From positions 1 through 33,992 of the forward strand of contig CAZPWQ010000024.1 of the NCBI GenBank assembly GCA_964590495.1: a DNA stretch of 33,992 nt, given 5' to 3'. Shown in pieces: positions 15,253 to 24,340 of this stretch (positions are counted from its first letter, which is position 1; each line of letters begins with the position of its first letter). The notes beneath the pieces were generated by a model. The model was not told the origin of the DNA, ran no database searches, and saw only the letters and a list, made by a program, of their open reading frames with translations. Origin of the DNA: CAZPWQ01 sp964590495. GTDB taxonomy: Bacteria > Bacteroidota > Rhodothermia > Balneolales > Balneolaceae. A program made the translations under genes and the position numbers.

Positions 15253-17139
15253 TTAATCACGCGGTACCGGTGCCTGATGGTTCGCTGCATATTCTTTCAG
15301 CTGTCTGACCTCATCCCACATGTTCATCGCTTCTTTGAGTGAAGTATCGAAAACATCGTTAAATACCGGGAAGTATTTTTTAAGTCCCCATACCTGCTTT
15401 GCCAGTTCGGCTTTCATTATACCGCGGGGCATCCACTCGACTTTTTCAAAGTGTCCTTTCGGTACAAACAGCGTATCGGATTTAAAATCAGGTTCATCAA
15501 TCGTATCTGATTCCACCATATTGTTTTCTTTCAATGTGGCATAAATTTGGTCAATATGGTTATCCGACCATTTAAAATCGATTCGGAATCTTTCGAAATC
15601 ATCTTCCCACTCAGCACGGAATTCATCACCGTAATCATCTACATATTTACGTACAAAGTCGAAATCTATTCTTTTCTGACGCATATAACTGACAATAGCG
15701 GGCGACTGGAGGGTATCTTCCTGTATAATTTCATCCGGTACAATTCCGCCTCCTCCGTACACGGTGCGTCCGGCATCAGTATGGTACTTCAGAGAGTCGG
15801 GTACGTGTGATATAAATTCCATTGCATCGCCTCTTGCATCACGTTTCCGATTGACTATCTCATAGGCATATTCTTCACTGCCATCGCTTTGGTAAGGTTT
15901 CTGGATCAACCGGCCGGAAGGGGTGTAATACTTTGAAATAGTAACCCGTACTTTGCTCGAATCAATTAAATCATATTGCTGTTGTACCAGCCCTTTACCG
16001 AACGTCCGTTGGCCGACAACGAGGCCCCGGTCGTGGTCCTGTATAGCTCCGCTTACAATTTCACTCGCAGATGCCGAGCCTTCATTGACAAGAACAATCA
16101 CCGGTTCTTCTTTAAACTCACCGTCGCGGCGTGAAAAGTAGGCGCTGGTGAATCGTTTATGGCGGCTTTTGGTTGATACGATTTTAGTACCGCGCGAGAA
16201 GAATTCTTCGGAAATTGCGATGGCCTGTCCGAGATATCCGCCTGGATTACCACGCAGATCCAGGATAACTCGTTCCATACCCTCTCCTTTCATGGCATTC
16301 ATAGCCTCCATAAATTCACTGTGGGTAGTTTCGGCAAAGCGATTGATTTTGACATAGCCTGTTTTTTCATCAAGCATATAGGAGGTATCTACCGTGTATA
16401 GCGGGATATCATCACGTATTATGGTAAAGTCGAGCAATGAGCCTTGATGGGGACGCTTAATCGTTACATCCACTTCAGAGCCCTTTGGTCCGCGAAGAGC
16501 TTGACGTACATCTTCATTTGTAAATCCAATTGCGCTGCTGTCGTTAATAGCAATGATGCGATCACCCGAACGAATACCAAGCTGATCACTTGGTCCGCCT
16601 GATATCGGCGTTATAACAGTAATAGTATCCTGTAACACATTGAATTGTATGCCAACGCCCTGGAACTTACCTGCAAATTCATCTTCGATGGCTTCACTGA
16701 TCTCAGGCTCAATATAAATGGAGTGAGGATCGAGTTCATGGAACATCCGCTGGATGGCGTCCTCGGTCCGTTTGGTCATATTTTCAGCGGAAAAGTTATT
16801 AGCCACAAATAAATATGCCTCTTCAAACTTACTTACCGATTCACTGAGGCTGCTTACTTTTTTATTCTTAAAAGAGGTATCAACCGGGGTACCCTCCAGT
16901 TGAACGGTACTGTCTGAAAGATTGGAAACAAGCCCGCGTATGCTGCTTTTATAAAGTTCATCGACATCAACTTCATCGACATAATTTTCAATAATATGGC
17001 GTTGAGTCTGTATATATTTTTTCAGATTCCTTTGGTGGTCATCGTCGCCCTTTACGACCGATTCCACTCCGGCGAACCAAAAAAATGAAAGTACAATGAG
17101 GACTGCCAGGTTAGGCACAAGAAATTTTCTCAAGCTCAT
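15253..17139 (-). CDS. S41 family C-terminal processing peptidase with PDZ domain
   Basis: 628 residues. An N-terminal hydrophobic stretch (LVPNLAVLIVLSFFWFAGV) is a signal peptide or anchor, placing the enzyme in the periplasm. A PDZ domain follows (GVGIQFNVLQDTITVITPISGGPSDQLGIRSGDRIIAINDSSAIG). The protease core has KINRFAETTHSEFMEAM, LDLRGNPGGYLGQAI, and the catalytic region VNEGSASASEIVSGAIQDHDRGLVVGQRTFGKGLVQ, with the Ser-Lys dyad in SASE and FGKG. The C-terminal part (about residues 450-628) is a long acidic extension. CtpA/Prc relatives trim or degrade envelope proteins from the C terminus. It lies 126 bases downstream of hslU on the same strand and may share its transcript. Confidence 0.93.
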   Translation of the reverse strand: MSLRKFLVPNLAVLIVLSFFWFAGVESVVKGDDDHQRNLKKYIQTQRHIIENYVDEVDVDELYKSSIRGLVSNLSDSTVQLEGTPVDTSFKNKKVSSLSESVSKFEEAYLFVANNFSAENMTKRTEDAIQRMFHELDPHSIYIEPEISEAIEDEFAGKFQGVGIQFNVLQDTITVITPISGGPSDQLGIRSGDRIIAINDSSAIGFTNEDVRQALRGPKGSEVDVTIKRPHQGSLLDFTIIRDDIPLYTVDTSYMLDEKTGYVKINRFAETTHSEFMEAMNAMKGEGMERVILDLRGNPGGYLGQAIAISEEFFSRGTKIVSTKSRHKRFTSAYFSRRDGEFKEEPVIVLVNEGSASASEIVSGAIQDHDRGLVVGQRTFGKGLVQQQYDLIDSSKVRVTISKYYTPSGRLIQKPYQSDGSEEYAYEIVNRKRDARGDAMEFISHVPDSLKYHTDAGRTVYGGGGIVPDEIIQEDTLQSPAIVSYMRQKRIDFDFVRKYVDDYGDEFRAEWEDDFERFRIDFKWSDNHIDQIYATLKENNMVESDTIDEPDFKSDTLFVPKGHFEKVEWMPRGIMKAELAKQVWGLKKYFPVFNDVFDTSLKEAMNMWDEVRQLKEYAANHQAPVPRD

Positions 17140-17265
17140 AATAAAAGAATGTGTTAGCTATTACTGGTGTTTGTTAGAACGCAACAGTACTACAATAATT
17201 ATATCCCGCTGATGCAGATGAAGTCTATTGTAATATGTAGTTTAAAATTTTGTATAAGTCAACAA

Positions 17266-18693
17266 CTAAAGAATATATTGACTTAAATCTTTGTCTTTAA
17301 CAAGGTCATCGAGTTGTTGGTTCACATATTCCCGGTCAATTATAATTTCGCCCGAACTGATATCATCGGGCACCGCAAAAAGTAACTCATCGAGCAGTGA
17401 CGACAAAATAGTATGTAATCGTCGTGCGCCGATATTTTCTACACTCTGATTTACCTGTGCGGCAATAGAAGCCACTTCTTTGAGAGCACTTTCTGTAAAT
17501 TCAATATCCACACCCTCTGCCTTCAGCATAGCTTGATACTGCTTTGTCAGGGCATTTTTTGGTATAGTGAGGATATCGAAGAAGTCGGATTCGGTCAGAG
17601 AATTTAGTTCGACACGAATGGGGAAACGTCCCTGAAGCTCGGGTATCAAATCAGAAGGTTTCGAAACATGAAAAGCGCCGGAACCGATAAATAGAATATG
17701 GTCTGTCTTAACCATTCCGTGTTTGGTGGAAACATTGCTTCCTTCGACAATAGGCAGCATATCGCGCTGTACACCCTGGCGGCTTACATCAGGCCCGCCA
17801 CCGCCTTTACCGTTACCGGAGGAATCAGCAACCTTGTCGATCTCATCAATAAAAACGATACCTTGCTTTTGTACTCTCTCAAGTGCCTCCTGTATGGCGG
17901 CATCATGATCAATCAGTTTTTCGGATTCTTCGTCGATCAAAATCTTTCGGGCTTCCTCGATGGTAACATTCCGCTTAGTCTTTTTTTGTCCACCGATATT
18001 TCCGAGCATATCCTGCAGGTTGATACCCATCTCTTCCATTCCGCCCTGCGGACCGAATACCTGCATCATCGGCGCTTTTTTCGATTGCACTTCAATTTCA
18101 ATTTTGCGGCCTTCAAGTTCTCCATCGCGTAATTTCCGGCGGAATTTCTCGCGCGTTCGTTCATTCAATTCCCTGTCGCTGGCATCTTCGGGGTTAAAAT
18201 CAGAGTCATCCTCAGATCTGAATCCCGTTGAATCATTTCCCGATTTTTTAACCGGAGGGATTAGTATATCGAGGATTCGTTCCTCTACAATCTCACGGGC
18301 CTGTTCCTGCACCCTTTCCTGCATTTCCGTCTTTACCATATTGATCGCAATATCGGTCAGATCCCGGATCATCGATTCTACATCTCTTCCGACGTATCCG
18401 ACTTCGGTAAATTTACTGGCCTCCACCTTTATAAAGGGCGCCTCCGCGAGCTTGGCCAATCGGCGGGCAATTTCTGTTTTACCCACCCCTGTAGGTCCGA
18501 TCAGGAGAATATTATTCGGTAGGATCTCATCTCTTATCTCCTCGGCGGAATTCATCCGGCGCCACCGGTTTCTAAGAGCGATAGCAACCGATCTTTTGGC
18601 CTCATTCTGACCTATAATATATTTTTCCAGCTCTGCAACAATCTGCTGCGGCGTTAAGTTTTTCTGTTTTATGGCGGGTTGCATTGTGTTCAT
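17266..18693 (-). CDS. hslU: HslU, ATPase subunit of the HslUV protease
   Basis: 475 residues. This AAA+ unfoldase feeds substrates into HslV. Walker A GPTGVGKT is at residues 66-73, Walker B is in GIVFIDEIDKVAD, the pore segment is EVGYVGRDVESMIRDL, an intermediate domain lies between about 110 and 250 (with MMQVFGPQGGMEEMG), and the sensor-type GRFPIRVELNSL is present. The protein ends in SQYIL, the conserved C terminus that docks into HslV and activates it. The ATG at 18693 shares one base with the hslV stop (TAATG), so translation is coupled. A second Met at residue 4 is an alternative start. Confidence 0.96.
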   Translation of the reverse strand: MNTMQPAIKQKNLTPQQIVAELEKYIIGQNEAKRSVAIALRNRWRRMNSAEEIRDEILPNNILLIGPTGVGKTEIARRLAKLAEAPFIKVEASKFTEVGYVGRDVESMIRDLTDIAINMVKTEMQERVQEQAREIVEERILDILIPPVKKSGNDSTGFRSEDDSDFNPEDASDRELNERTREKFRRKLRDGELEGRKIEIEVQSKKAPMMQVFGPQGGMEEMGINLQDMLGNIGGQKKTKRNVTIEEARKILIDEESEKLIDHDAAIQEALERVQKQGIVFIDEIDKVADSSGNGKGGGGPDVSRQGVQRDMLPIVEGSNVSTKHGMVKTDHILFIGSGAFHVSKPSDLIPELQGRFPIRVELNSLTESDFFDILTIPKNALTKQYQAMLKAEGVDIEFTESALKEVASIAAQVNQSVENIGARRLHTILSSLLDELLFAVPDDISSGEIIIDREYVNQQLDDLVKDKDLSQYIL

Positions 18694-19241
18694 TAATCTT
18701 CTATTTCCAGTATGCTCAAATTATGATTCGTATAGATGCAGATCTCGGCAGCTATATCCAGTGCTTTCTTAACGATTTCGCGGGCAGATAATTCCGGTGC
18801 ATCTTGTTTGAGGGCCCGTGCCGCCGCGAGTGCGTAGGAACCTCCGCTGCCAATTGCCAATATATGGTCATCCGGCTCGATGACATCTCCCTGTCCGGAA
18901 ATAAGCAGGGCCTGTTCTTTACTCATTACAACCAGCAGGGCCTCCAGTTTCCGCAGGAATTTATCTTTCCGCCATTCCTTGGCCATTTCAACTGCCGCAC
19001 GTTTCATGTTACCGTCGTATTCTTTCAGTTTTTCCTCATACTTTTCGAACAGGGTAAAAGCGTCGGCCGTCGAGCCGGCAAAACCGGCCAGGATATTACC
19101 GTCATCCAGCTTGCGCACTTTTCTGACTGTCGACTTCATCACAGTTTTATCCATCGTTGCCTGACCGTCACCTCCGATAGCTGCCTCACCGTTATGTATA
19201 ATTCCGAGAACGGTGGTTGCTTTCAATTCAGGTAAACTCAT
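18693..19241 (-). CDS. hslV: HslV, proteolytic subunit of the HslUV protease
   Basis: 182 residues. This N-terminal nucleophile peptidase forms the double hexameric chamber. The sequence MSLPELKATTVLGIIHNG implies a short propeptide and catalytic Thr at position 9, followed by AIGGDGQATMDKTVMKSTVRKVRKL, GFAGSTADAFTLFEKYEEKL, and DDHILAIGSGGSYALAAARAL, all typical of HslV. The start overlaps the rng stop by 4 bases (ATGA), and its own stop overlaps hslU by one base. The rng-hslV-hslU order is therefore a tight three-gene operon. No motif is missing. Confidence 0.96.
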   Translation of the reverse strand: MSLPELKATTVLGIIHNGEAAIGGDGQATMDKTVMKSTVRKVRKLDDGNILAGFAGSTADAFTLFEKYEEKLKEYDGNMKRAAVEMAKEWRKDKFLRKLEALLVVMSKEQALLISGQGDVIEPDDHILAIGSGGSYALAAARALKQDAPELSAREIVKKALDIAAEICIYTNHNLSILEIED

Positions 19242-21034
19242 GAATCAGATTTATAGTATTTAGATTTTGAATCGCCCCGGGAATCACTGCCGGAACGGCT
19301 CTTGGTAGGTCGGGGCCTTTTGGTGCGCTTGTCTCCGTTGGATGATTTATAGTATTTGCTGCTTTTCTTGTCGTAATAGTCGAGATTATCAGGATTTGTT
19401 TTACCGGAATCCAGTTCTACAAGTTCCCCGTCTTTATTTTCGATCAGCTCATCAATGTTTTTATTCTGCATAACAATATCGGTTATATCGATATCCGATC
19501 CCGCCAGTGTCACTTTATATTCATTCAGCGAAACCGTTTCGTCCGGAATAAGCGTAATTTTGAGCCAATAACGGTACATCCATTTCCATTTAATGCTGAA
19601 GAATCCTTTTTCGATATATGACTTCAGATAAGGATTGATGTAGATATCGACAGCGCGATAGTCGGTGGTATGACGGAACTTACTGAGCCATGCATCGAGA
19701 TCGGCAATAATGGTATTCTGTGTGACCACGTTTCCTGACCCACCGCACATCGGGCAGACCTTGGATACTGAGTTCACAACGCTTGGACGAATACGCTGAC
19801 GTGTAATCTGTATCAGTCCGAAGTCGCTCATTCCGATCACATTTGTTTTTGCGGGGTCTTTTTTAAACTCTTTTTTCAGTTCATCATATATCTTCTTCCG
19901 GTTTTTGGAACTGCGAAGATCAATAAAGTCGACTACGATAATACCGCCGATATCGCGCAGGCGAAGCTGTTTTGCCACTTCACGTGCTGCTTCCAGGTTG
20001 GTTTTGAGTGAATTATCTTCCTGCTTTTCCTTGGCTGCATAAGGACCTGAATTTACATCCACCACATACATAGCCTCGGTTTGTTCGAAGATCAGATAAC
20101 CGCCGGAAGGCATGCGAACGCGCGGACTGAATATCGAATCCACATCTTTGGCGATTTTCATAAAGTCGAAAATATGTTCGCTGCCCTTGTAAAGCTCCAC
20201 GTTTGGAAGCATTTGGGGAGCAATCTGGCTGACGTACGACTTTATCTTCTTATGCATCGTGGGGTCGTCGATAAGTACCCGTTCGTATTGTTTGGCAAAA
20301 AGATCGCGGACGAGACTTTCCGTCATATCGAGATCTTTATAGAGCAGCTCAGGCGGTTTGGCCGTTTCAAGACGTTCGAGAATGCGTTCCCATTTTTTCA
20401 GGACATCCCGCATGTCGTCCTCTATAGCCTGTTCATCCTGTCCCTGTGCTACAGTTCTGATTATTACCCCGAAACCATCAGGAACCATCGATCCGACAAC
20501 ATTTTTAAGCCGCCGCCGCTCTTTATAATTGCTGATCTTACGTGAGACGGCGATATATTCGCCCATTGGGATGAGAACGAGAAAACGTCCGGCAACCGTA
20601 ATATCGGTTGAAATCCTGGGACCTTTGGATCCGATCGGCTCCTTGACGATCTGAACAAGCAGTTTTTGCCCCGATTGCAGGATTTTACCCGCCCAGGTCT
20701 GTTTCTCGTAGTTTGGGATCTTGTTGAAATTCGTCTTTTGGAGCTCTTTTCGCACATTTTTCGGAATGGCATTCTTACCGTTGAGCATCTGGATATATTC
20801 CTTCAGATGATCACCGGCGTCGGAAAAGTGCAAAAAGGCGTCTTTCGGCGTGCCCATATCAATAAAGGCCGCCCGAATTCCACTCATTACTTTATGTACA
20901 CGGGCCAGGTAAATATTACCGACCGTGCGCTGGTTCTCCTCAGATTCTATAAAAAGTTGGGCAAGTTCCCCGTTTTCGAGTAGTGCTATACGAGTTTGTT
21001 TGCCTGAAGCGTGAATTATAATTTGATTTTTCAT
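19238..21034 (-). CDS. rng: Ribonuclease G/E family endoribonuclease
   Basis: 598 residues. It cuts single-stranded RNA in mRNA decay and rRNA maturation. An S1-type RNA-binding region with NIYLARVHKVMSGIRAAFIDMG lies near the N terminus. The catalytic aspartates are seen in MYVVDVNSG and IIVVDFIDLRS, and the Zn-link CPMCGGSG joins dimer halves. It is longer than the 489-residue E. coli RNase G. Its last 45 or so residues form a basic, low-complexity tail (KRTKRPRPTKSRSG) with the phrase SKYYKS twice, possibly for RNA or partner binding, loosely like the tail of RNase E. A 567-base leader region lies upstream. The stop overlaps hslV. Confidence 0.93.
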   Translation of the reverse strand: MKNQIIIHASGKQTRIALLENGELAQLFIESEENQRTVGNIYLARVHKVMSGIRAAFIDMGTPKDAFLHFSDAGDHLKEYIQMLNGKNAIPKNVRKELQKTNFNKIPNYEKQTWAGKILQSGQKLLVQIVKEPIGSKGPRISTDITVAGRFLVLIPMGEYIAVSRKISNYKERRRLKNVVGSMVPDGFGVIIRTVAQGQDEQAIEDDMRDVLKKWERILERLETAKPPELLYKDLDMTESLVRDLFAKQYERVLIDDPTMHKKIKSYVSQIAPQMLPNVELYKGSEHIFDFMKIAKDVDSIFSPRVRMPSGGYLIFEQTEAMYVVDVNSGPYAAKEKQEDNSLKTNLEAAREVAKQLRLRDIGGIIVVDFIDLRSSKNRKKIYDELKKEFKKDPAKTNVIGMSDFGLIQITRQRIRPSVVNSVSKVCPMCGGSGNVVTQNTIIADLDAWLSKFRHTTDYRAVDIYINPYLKSYIEKGFFSIKWKWMYRYWLKITLIPDETVSLNEYKVTLAGSDIDITDIVMQNKNIDELIENKDGELVELDSGKTNPDNLDYYDKKSSKYYKSSNGDKRTKRPRPTKSRSGSDSRGDSKSKYYKSDS

Positions 21035-21601
21035 CGTATAAACGGTGTTTCACGCAGCTGCTGCCCTCCGGATTTTTAATCCTGATCAAAAATTCAATCA
21101 ATGTCATCACAGTTAAAACAGTATTAAAATTCTTTCGTCTTAGCGGAGGTTCAGCAACCGCTAAATTAAAATTCCTGTTAATGGAAAAATTTGGTTGTAA
21201 ATGTCTGGTATACTCAGAGAGGGATAGATTTTGCAGGGGTTGCACACATGCGAACTGTGAGATCAAAATTCTCGCAAATGTGTCCATATTATTTAGTAAC
21301 CGCTCCATAAGAGCAGAAAAAAATGATAATTGGTTCTGTGATTTCAAAAAATGCTGCAAAAGGATACCTAAAATTTCTTTAAATAAATCTCTGAATACTT
21401 CTTCAAACGATCATAATAATATACAAGTATGTACTCATTAATGTAAATGGTAAAAACAGAGCTTATGGTACTGAAAGAGGGAGAGAGGGATTTCGATCCA
21501 CATTTTTGTGATTTTGAAGGGAACAAAGGAGACCGGGAGGTATCTTACCACTAAGACACAAAGCTCACTAAGTGTTCTCAGTGTCTTAGTTGTTAAAACA
21601 C
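21035..21601. other. 567-base spacer upstream of rng, with a terminator-like inverted repeat next to murA
   Basis: No convincing gene is present; the open frames here are short, and one overlaps rng out of frame. The end next to murA contains CTAAGACAC (21551-21559) and GTGTCTTAG (21581-21589), a 9-bp stem with a 21-base loop that could end murA transcription on the minus strand or be one of the common ACTAAGACAC-type spacer repeats. The remaining 500 bases may hold the promoter and a long 5' leader of rng. I recognise no structured RNA. Confidence 0.5.
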
Positions 21602-22873
21602 TCAGGCTTCCTGTTCGGTGCGCCTGATTTTTGCACCGGCGTTATTAAGTTTGTCTTCGAGGTCCTCATAACCGCGGTCGAGGTGATAAATGCGCAGTAC
21701 ATCTGTTTTCCCTTCGGCAACCATACCTGCCAGTACCAGGCTGACGCTGGCCCTCAAGTCCGTGCTCATTACGGAGGCACCTTTCAGTTGGGTTTTACCG
21801 GCGATATGGACCGTATTTTTTTTGACTTCCATATCGGCGCCGAGCCTCTTTAATTCCGGGACATAACTAAACCGGTCAAAATAAATGCTATCGGTTACTT
21901 TTGAATCGCCCGGGGCCTGGGTCATCAGTGTCGACCACTGGGCCTGCAGATCGGTAGGGAAGCCGGGATATATTTTTGTCTTGATTGAAGTGGGAATGAT
22001 CTCTTTGGGTGCTTTAATATGAATATCAGTGCCTTGTATTCTAACATCCGCCCCGATCTTTTGGAACGTTTCCGGAAACTTCCCCAGATCATCCGGATCG
22101 GTACCGGTAAGGGTAATTTCCGATTCGGGATGCATGGCGGCAGCAATCATAAAAGTGCCCGTTTCAATCCGGTCGGGAGCGTTGCGAACCGCTAAGCCCT
22201 GCAGGCTGTCGACCCGGCGGATGGTCAGGGTATCGGTGCCGATACCCTCAATATTGGCGCCCATATCCCTAAGCCGGTTGCACAGCAAAACGACATCGGG
22301 TTCACGGGCGGCGTTTTTGATCGTAAATTTTTCAGCTTTCAATACCGAAGCCAATACCAGGTTTATCGTTGCCCCAACGCTGCTGGGTTCCAGTTCAAAT
22401 ACACCGCCTTTCAATTTATCGGGTGCTTCGGCAATAACATATCCTTCATCCAGCTCTATATCGGCTCCCATCGCCCGCATCCCGTTCAGGTGCAGATCGA
22501 CGGGACGCGGTCCCCATGCGCATCCCCCCGGCAAAGAAACTTTTGCTTCTCCGAATTTGCCGAGAAGCGCACCCAGCATATAGAATGAAGCGCGCATTTT
22601 ACGAACCAGTTCATACGGGGCTTCGTACTCCGTCAGATGAGCAGGATCTATTTTCAGCGAACTTTCCTCTTCATCAAACGCTACATGAGTGCCGGTAGCA
22701 CGAATTACGCTGTTAAAAGTATAGATATCGCGTAACTTTGGGACATTGGTGATAACCGTAGGAGAGTCGCCCAATAACGCTGCAGCCATAAGGGGAAGGG
22801 CTGCATTCTTCGATCCGCTTACCGGTATTGTACCTTTGAGAGGGGTAGGGCCTTCAATAACAAATTTATCCAC
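21602..22873 (-). CDS. murA: UDP-N-acetylglucosamine 1-carboxyvinyltransferase
   Basis: 423 residues, normal length. It transfers enolpyruvate from PEP to UDP-GlcNAc, the first committed step of peptidoglycan synthesis. Lys22 in SGSKNAALPL, Cys118 in LPGGCAWGPRPVDLHL (the residue alkylated by fosfomycin, so this is the Cys type), the VGATINLVLASV substrate segment, RIETGTFMIAAAM, GFPTDLQAQWSTLM with the catalytic Asp, and STDLRASVSLVLAG are all present. Its start overlaps the end of the biotin carrier gene by 8 bases, suggesting coupled translation of two early biosynthetic functions. Confidence 0.97.
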   Translation of the reverse strand: MDKFVIEGPTPLKGTIPVSGSKNAALPLMAAALLGDSPTVITNVPKLRDIYTFNSVIRATGTHVAFDEEESSLKIDPAHLTEYEAPYELVRKMRASFYMLGALLGKFGEAKVSLPGGCAWGPRPVDLHLNGMRAMGADIELDEGYVIAEAPDKLKGGVFELEPSSVGATINLVLASVLKAEKFTIKNAAREPDVVLLCNRLRDMGANIEGIGTDTLTIRRVDSLQGLAVRNAPDRIETGTFMIAAAMHPESEITLTGTDPDDLGKFPETFQKIGADVRIQGTDIHIKAPKEIIPTSIKTKIYPGFPTDLQAQWSTLMTQAPGDSKVTDSIYFDRFSYVPELKRLGADMEVKKNTVHIAGKTQLKGASVMSTDLRASVSLVLAGMVAEGKTDVLRIYHLDRGYEDLEDKLNNAGAKIRRTEQEA

Positions 22874-23375
22874 TGACTTTTATTTCTAAAATTTCGGTAT
22901 TCTTTTCGAGAGAGTCACCTTCAGCAACCGATATGGAAGTAATCGTACCGCTGACCGGTGCCTTTAATTCATTTTCCATCTTCATAGCTTCCAGGATTGC
23001 CACCGGATCGCCGAGTTCAACTTCATCGCCCTCCCTGACCAGTAATTCCAGTATCTTACCAGGCATCGGGGCCTTCAGTTGTCCTTCGCCGATATCGGCG
23101 GCTGTTTTAAAACCCAGGCGGTCGAGCAGCAGGTCCTGTTCATCGCGGACATCTACCGAGCACCAGTTACCGTTGAGCGTAAAAGCGATATTGTATTTAT
23201 CATACTCAACATTATCAATTTTGTACAATTTCCTGCCGATACGCAGGAGATATCGCCCATTGTCTTGTTGCTTAAAGCTGTACGATTGAGTTTCACCGTT
23301 TATAGTTGCTTTATTTTCTTCAGCAAAGAGTTCCAGTTCGGTGATATCTTCATCTGCAACTGCTTCAAATTTCAT
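22866..23375 (-). CDS. Biotin carboxyl carrier protein (biotin/lipoyl attachment domain)
   Basis: 169 residues. The C-terminal 75 residues are a biotinyl domain: APMPGKILELLVREGDEVELGDPVAILEAMKMENELKAPVSGTI, with the biotin-accepting Lys132 in EAMKMEN. The N-terminal half (FTLNGNWCSVDVRDEQDLLL) resembles the linker of acyl-CoA or pyruvate carboxylase biotin subunits rather than the Ala/Pro-rich AccB linker. It would carry carboxybiotin between a biotin carboxylase and a carboxyltransferase, neither of which is in the window. It starts one base after the 89-residue gene and overlaps murA by 8 bases. Confidence 0.88.
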   Translation of the reverse strand: MKFEAVADEDITELELFAEENKATINGETQSYSFKQQDNGRYLLRIGRKLYKIDNVEYDKYNIAFTLNGNWCSVDVRDEQDLLLDRLGFKTAADIGEGQLKAPMPGKILELLVREGDEVELGDPVAILEAMKMENELKAPVSGTITSISVAEGDSLEKNTEILEIKVSG

Positions 23376-23376
23376 A

Positions 23377-23646
23377 TCAGTTTGATTTTATTTCCGACAG
23401 ACCTTTTTTCGTAGCCTGAAAGGTAAAATCCTGCAGGTTGTCGGAATCGTAAAAGCTGGTAAGTGCAATTTTACTTCCACTGCGTTCATACGCTTGTACG
23501 AAACCAAAACTCAGCAGGTTTATCAGGTCGTCCCGGAGTTCGCCGTAAGCTAATCCCGTTTCCTCCATTACAACCTGGAAACTTTCGGGAAAAATAAGCC
23601 GTTCAAGTACGCTTTTTTCTGATGGTGTAATCTTATGCTTGCTCAT
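23377..23646 (-). CDS. Small hypothetical protein, possibly winged-helix-like
   Basis: 89 residues from the ATG at 23646 (MSKHKITPSEKSVLERL). A longer frame using TTG at 23703 would add 19 spacer-like residues and is disfavoured. The pattern of helical segments (SEKSVLERLIF, QVVMEETGLAYGELRDDLINLLSFGFVQAYE) followed by a short strand pair and a final helix (ATKKGLSEI) suggests a small winged-helix-like fold, but I do not recognise a family. It is followed after one base by the biotin carrier and then murA, so it is an operon member and may be a regulator or accessory factor for one of them; that is only a guess from position. Confidence 0.6.
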   Translation of the reverse strand: MSKHKITPSEKSVLERLIFPESFQVVMEETGLAYGELRDDLINLLSFGFVQAYERSGSKIALTSFYDSDNLQDFTFQATKKGLSEIKSN

Positions 23647-23704
23647 ACTACTGTGAATCCAATAGAGCTGTTGAAAAATAGGAGCCCTGTTACAAATTAA
23701 CAAC

Positions 23705-24235
23705 TTACTCTATTTGGACATCACCATAGGTGATTAAGTTCCGCTGGTTGTCATCATAGATAAGAATTCTGTATTTATCTGAAGGACTGTGTCCTGTATC
23801 TGACGAACCGATTATACTTTGTGCATTTAAATTGATATCAATAAGTCCAATTGTTAGCCCCTGGTGTTCAAAGTTGCCAATATGAGTAGGCTGTTGATCC
23901 GGTTGTTTAAAAGCAAATACTTCAATCCTCGACAGGTTATCAGGAGAAAAATTAATGCTGATATGGATCTGCAGATTTGAATTAAGAGGAACCGGGTTCG
24001 GAAAGGCGGGTGTATCAACCTCCAGCTGCCCCGAATATACCGGACTAATTTTCCAGTCATCGGGGTCGATTTCTCCATTCTCAGTGCGTTCCCCGTCGGT
24101 ACCCATCTCCGTAATTCCATCAGGTATGGAATGTGCCTCATTTTCAAATCGACGCTGATCATCACTTTTCGAACAGCCGGCAAGGAGAAGTATAACAGTT
24201 ATAAAGAGATAAACAACAGTCTTTGATGTAAACAT
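23705..24235 (-). CDS. Hypothetical lipoprotein
   Basis: 176 residues from the ATG at 24235. An in-frame ATG 45 bases upstream would place 15 residues before a complete signal sequence, so the shorter form is preferred. MFTSKTVVYLFITVILLLAGCS is a lipoprotein signal peptide with lipobox LAGC and Cys21 as the lipid-carrying residue. The mature part is acidic with FPNPVPLNSNLQIHISI and a beta-strand pattern (RIEVFAFK, YRILIYDDNQRNLITYGDVQIE), like a single beta-sandwich domain. FPNPV recalls the start of T9SS-type C-terminal domains but no full sorting signal is present. It lies 58 bases upstream of the 89-residue gene and may lead that operon. Family unknown. Confidence 0.7.
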   Translation of the reverse strand: MFTSKTVVYLFITVILLLAGCSKSDDQRRFENEAHSIPDGITEMGTDGERTENGEIDPDDWKISPVYSGQLEVDTPAFPNPVPLNSNLQIHISINFSPDNLSRIEVFAFKQPDQQPTHIGNFEHQGLTIGLIDINLNAQSIIGSSDTGHSPSDKYRILIYDDNQRNLITYGDVQIE

Positions 24236-24340
24236 GAACGCAAAACGTTTAAAATATCTTAATTCATATTTCAGATTCATAAATATAATATCGAACTTTG
24301 CCTGTTTATATTAAAATCAATTGGAAAATAAAACCATGTT

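Noticed and set aside
17960..18610. Plus-strand open frame of 216 codons inside hslU
   Set aside because: Shadow frame; hslU on the opposite strand is fully conserved.
20940..21359. Open frame of 139 codons on the minus strand upstream of rng
   Set aside because: It overlaps the rng N terminus out of frame and has no family resemblance or signal; the rng start is unambiguous.
21181..21441. Open frame of 86 codons in the rng-murA spacer, with several Cys residues
   Set aside because: Cys spacing gives no known metal site, composition is AT-driven, and no ribosome-binding signal is evident.
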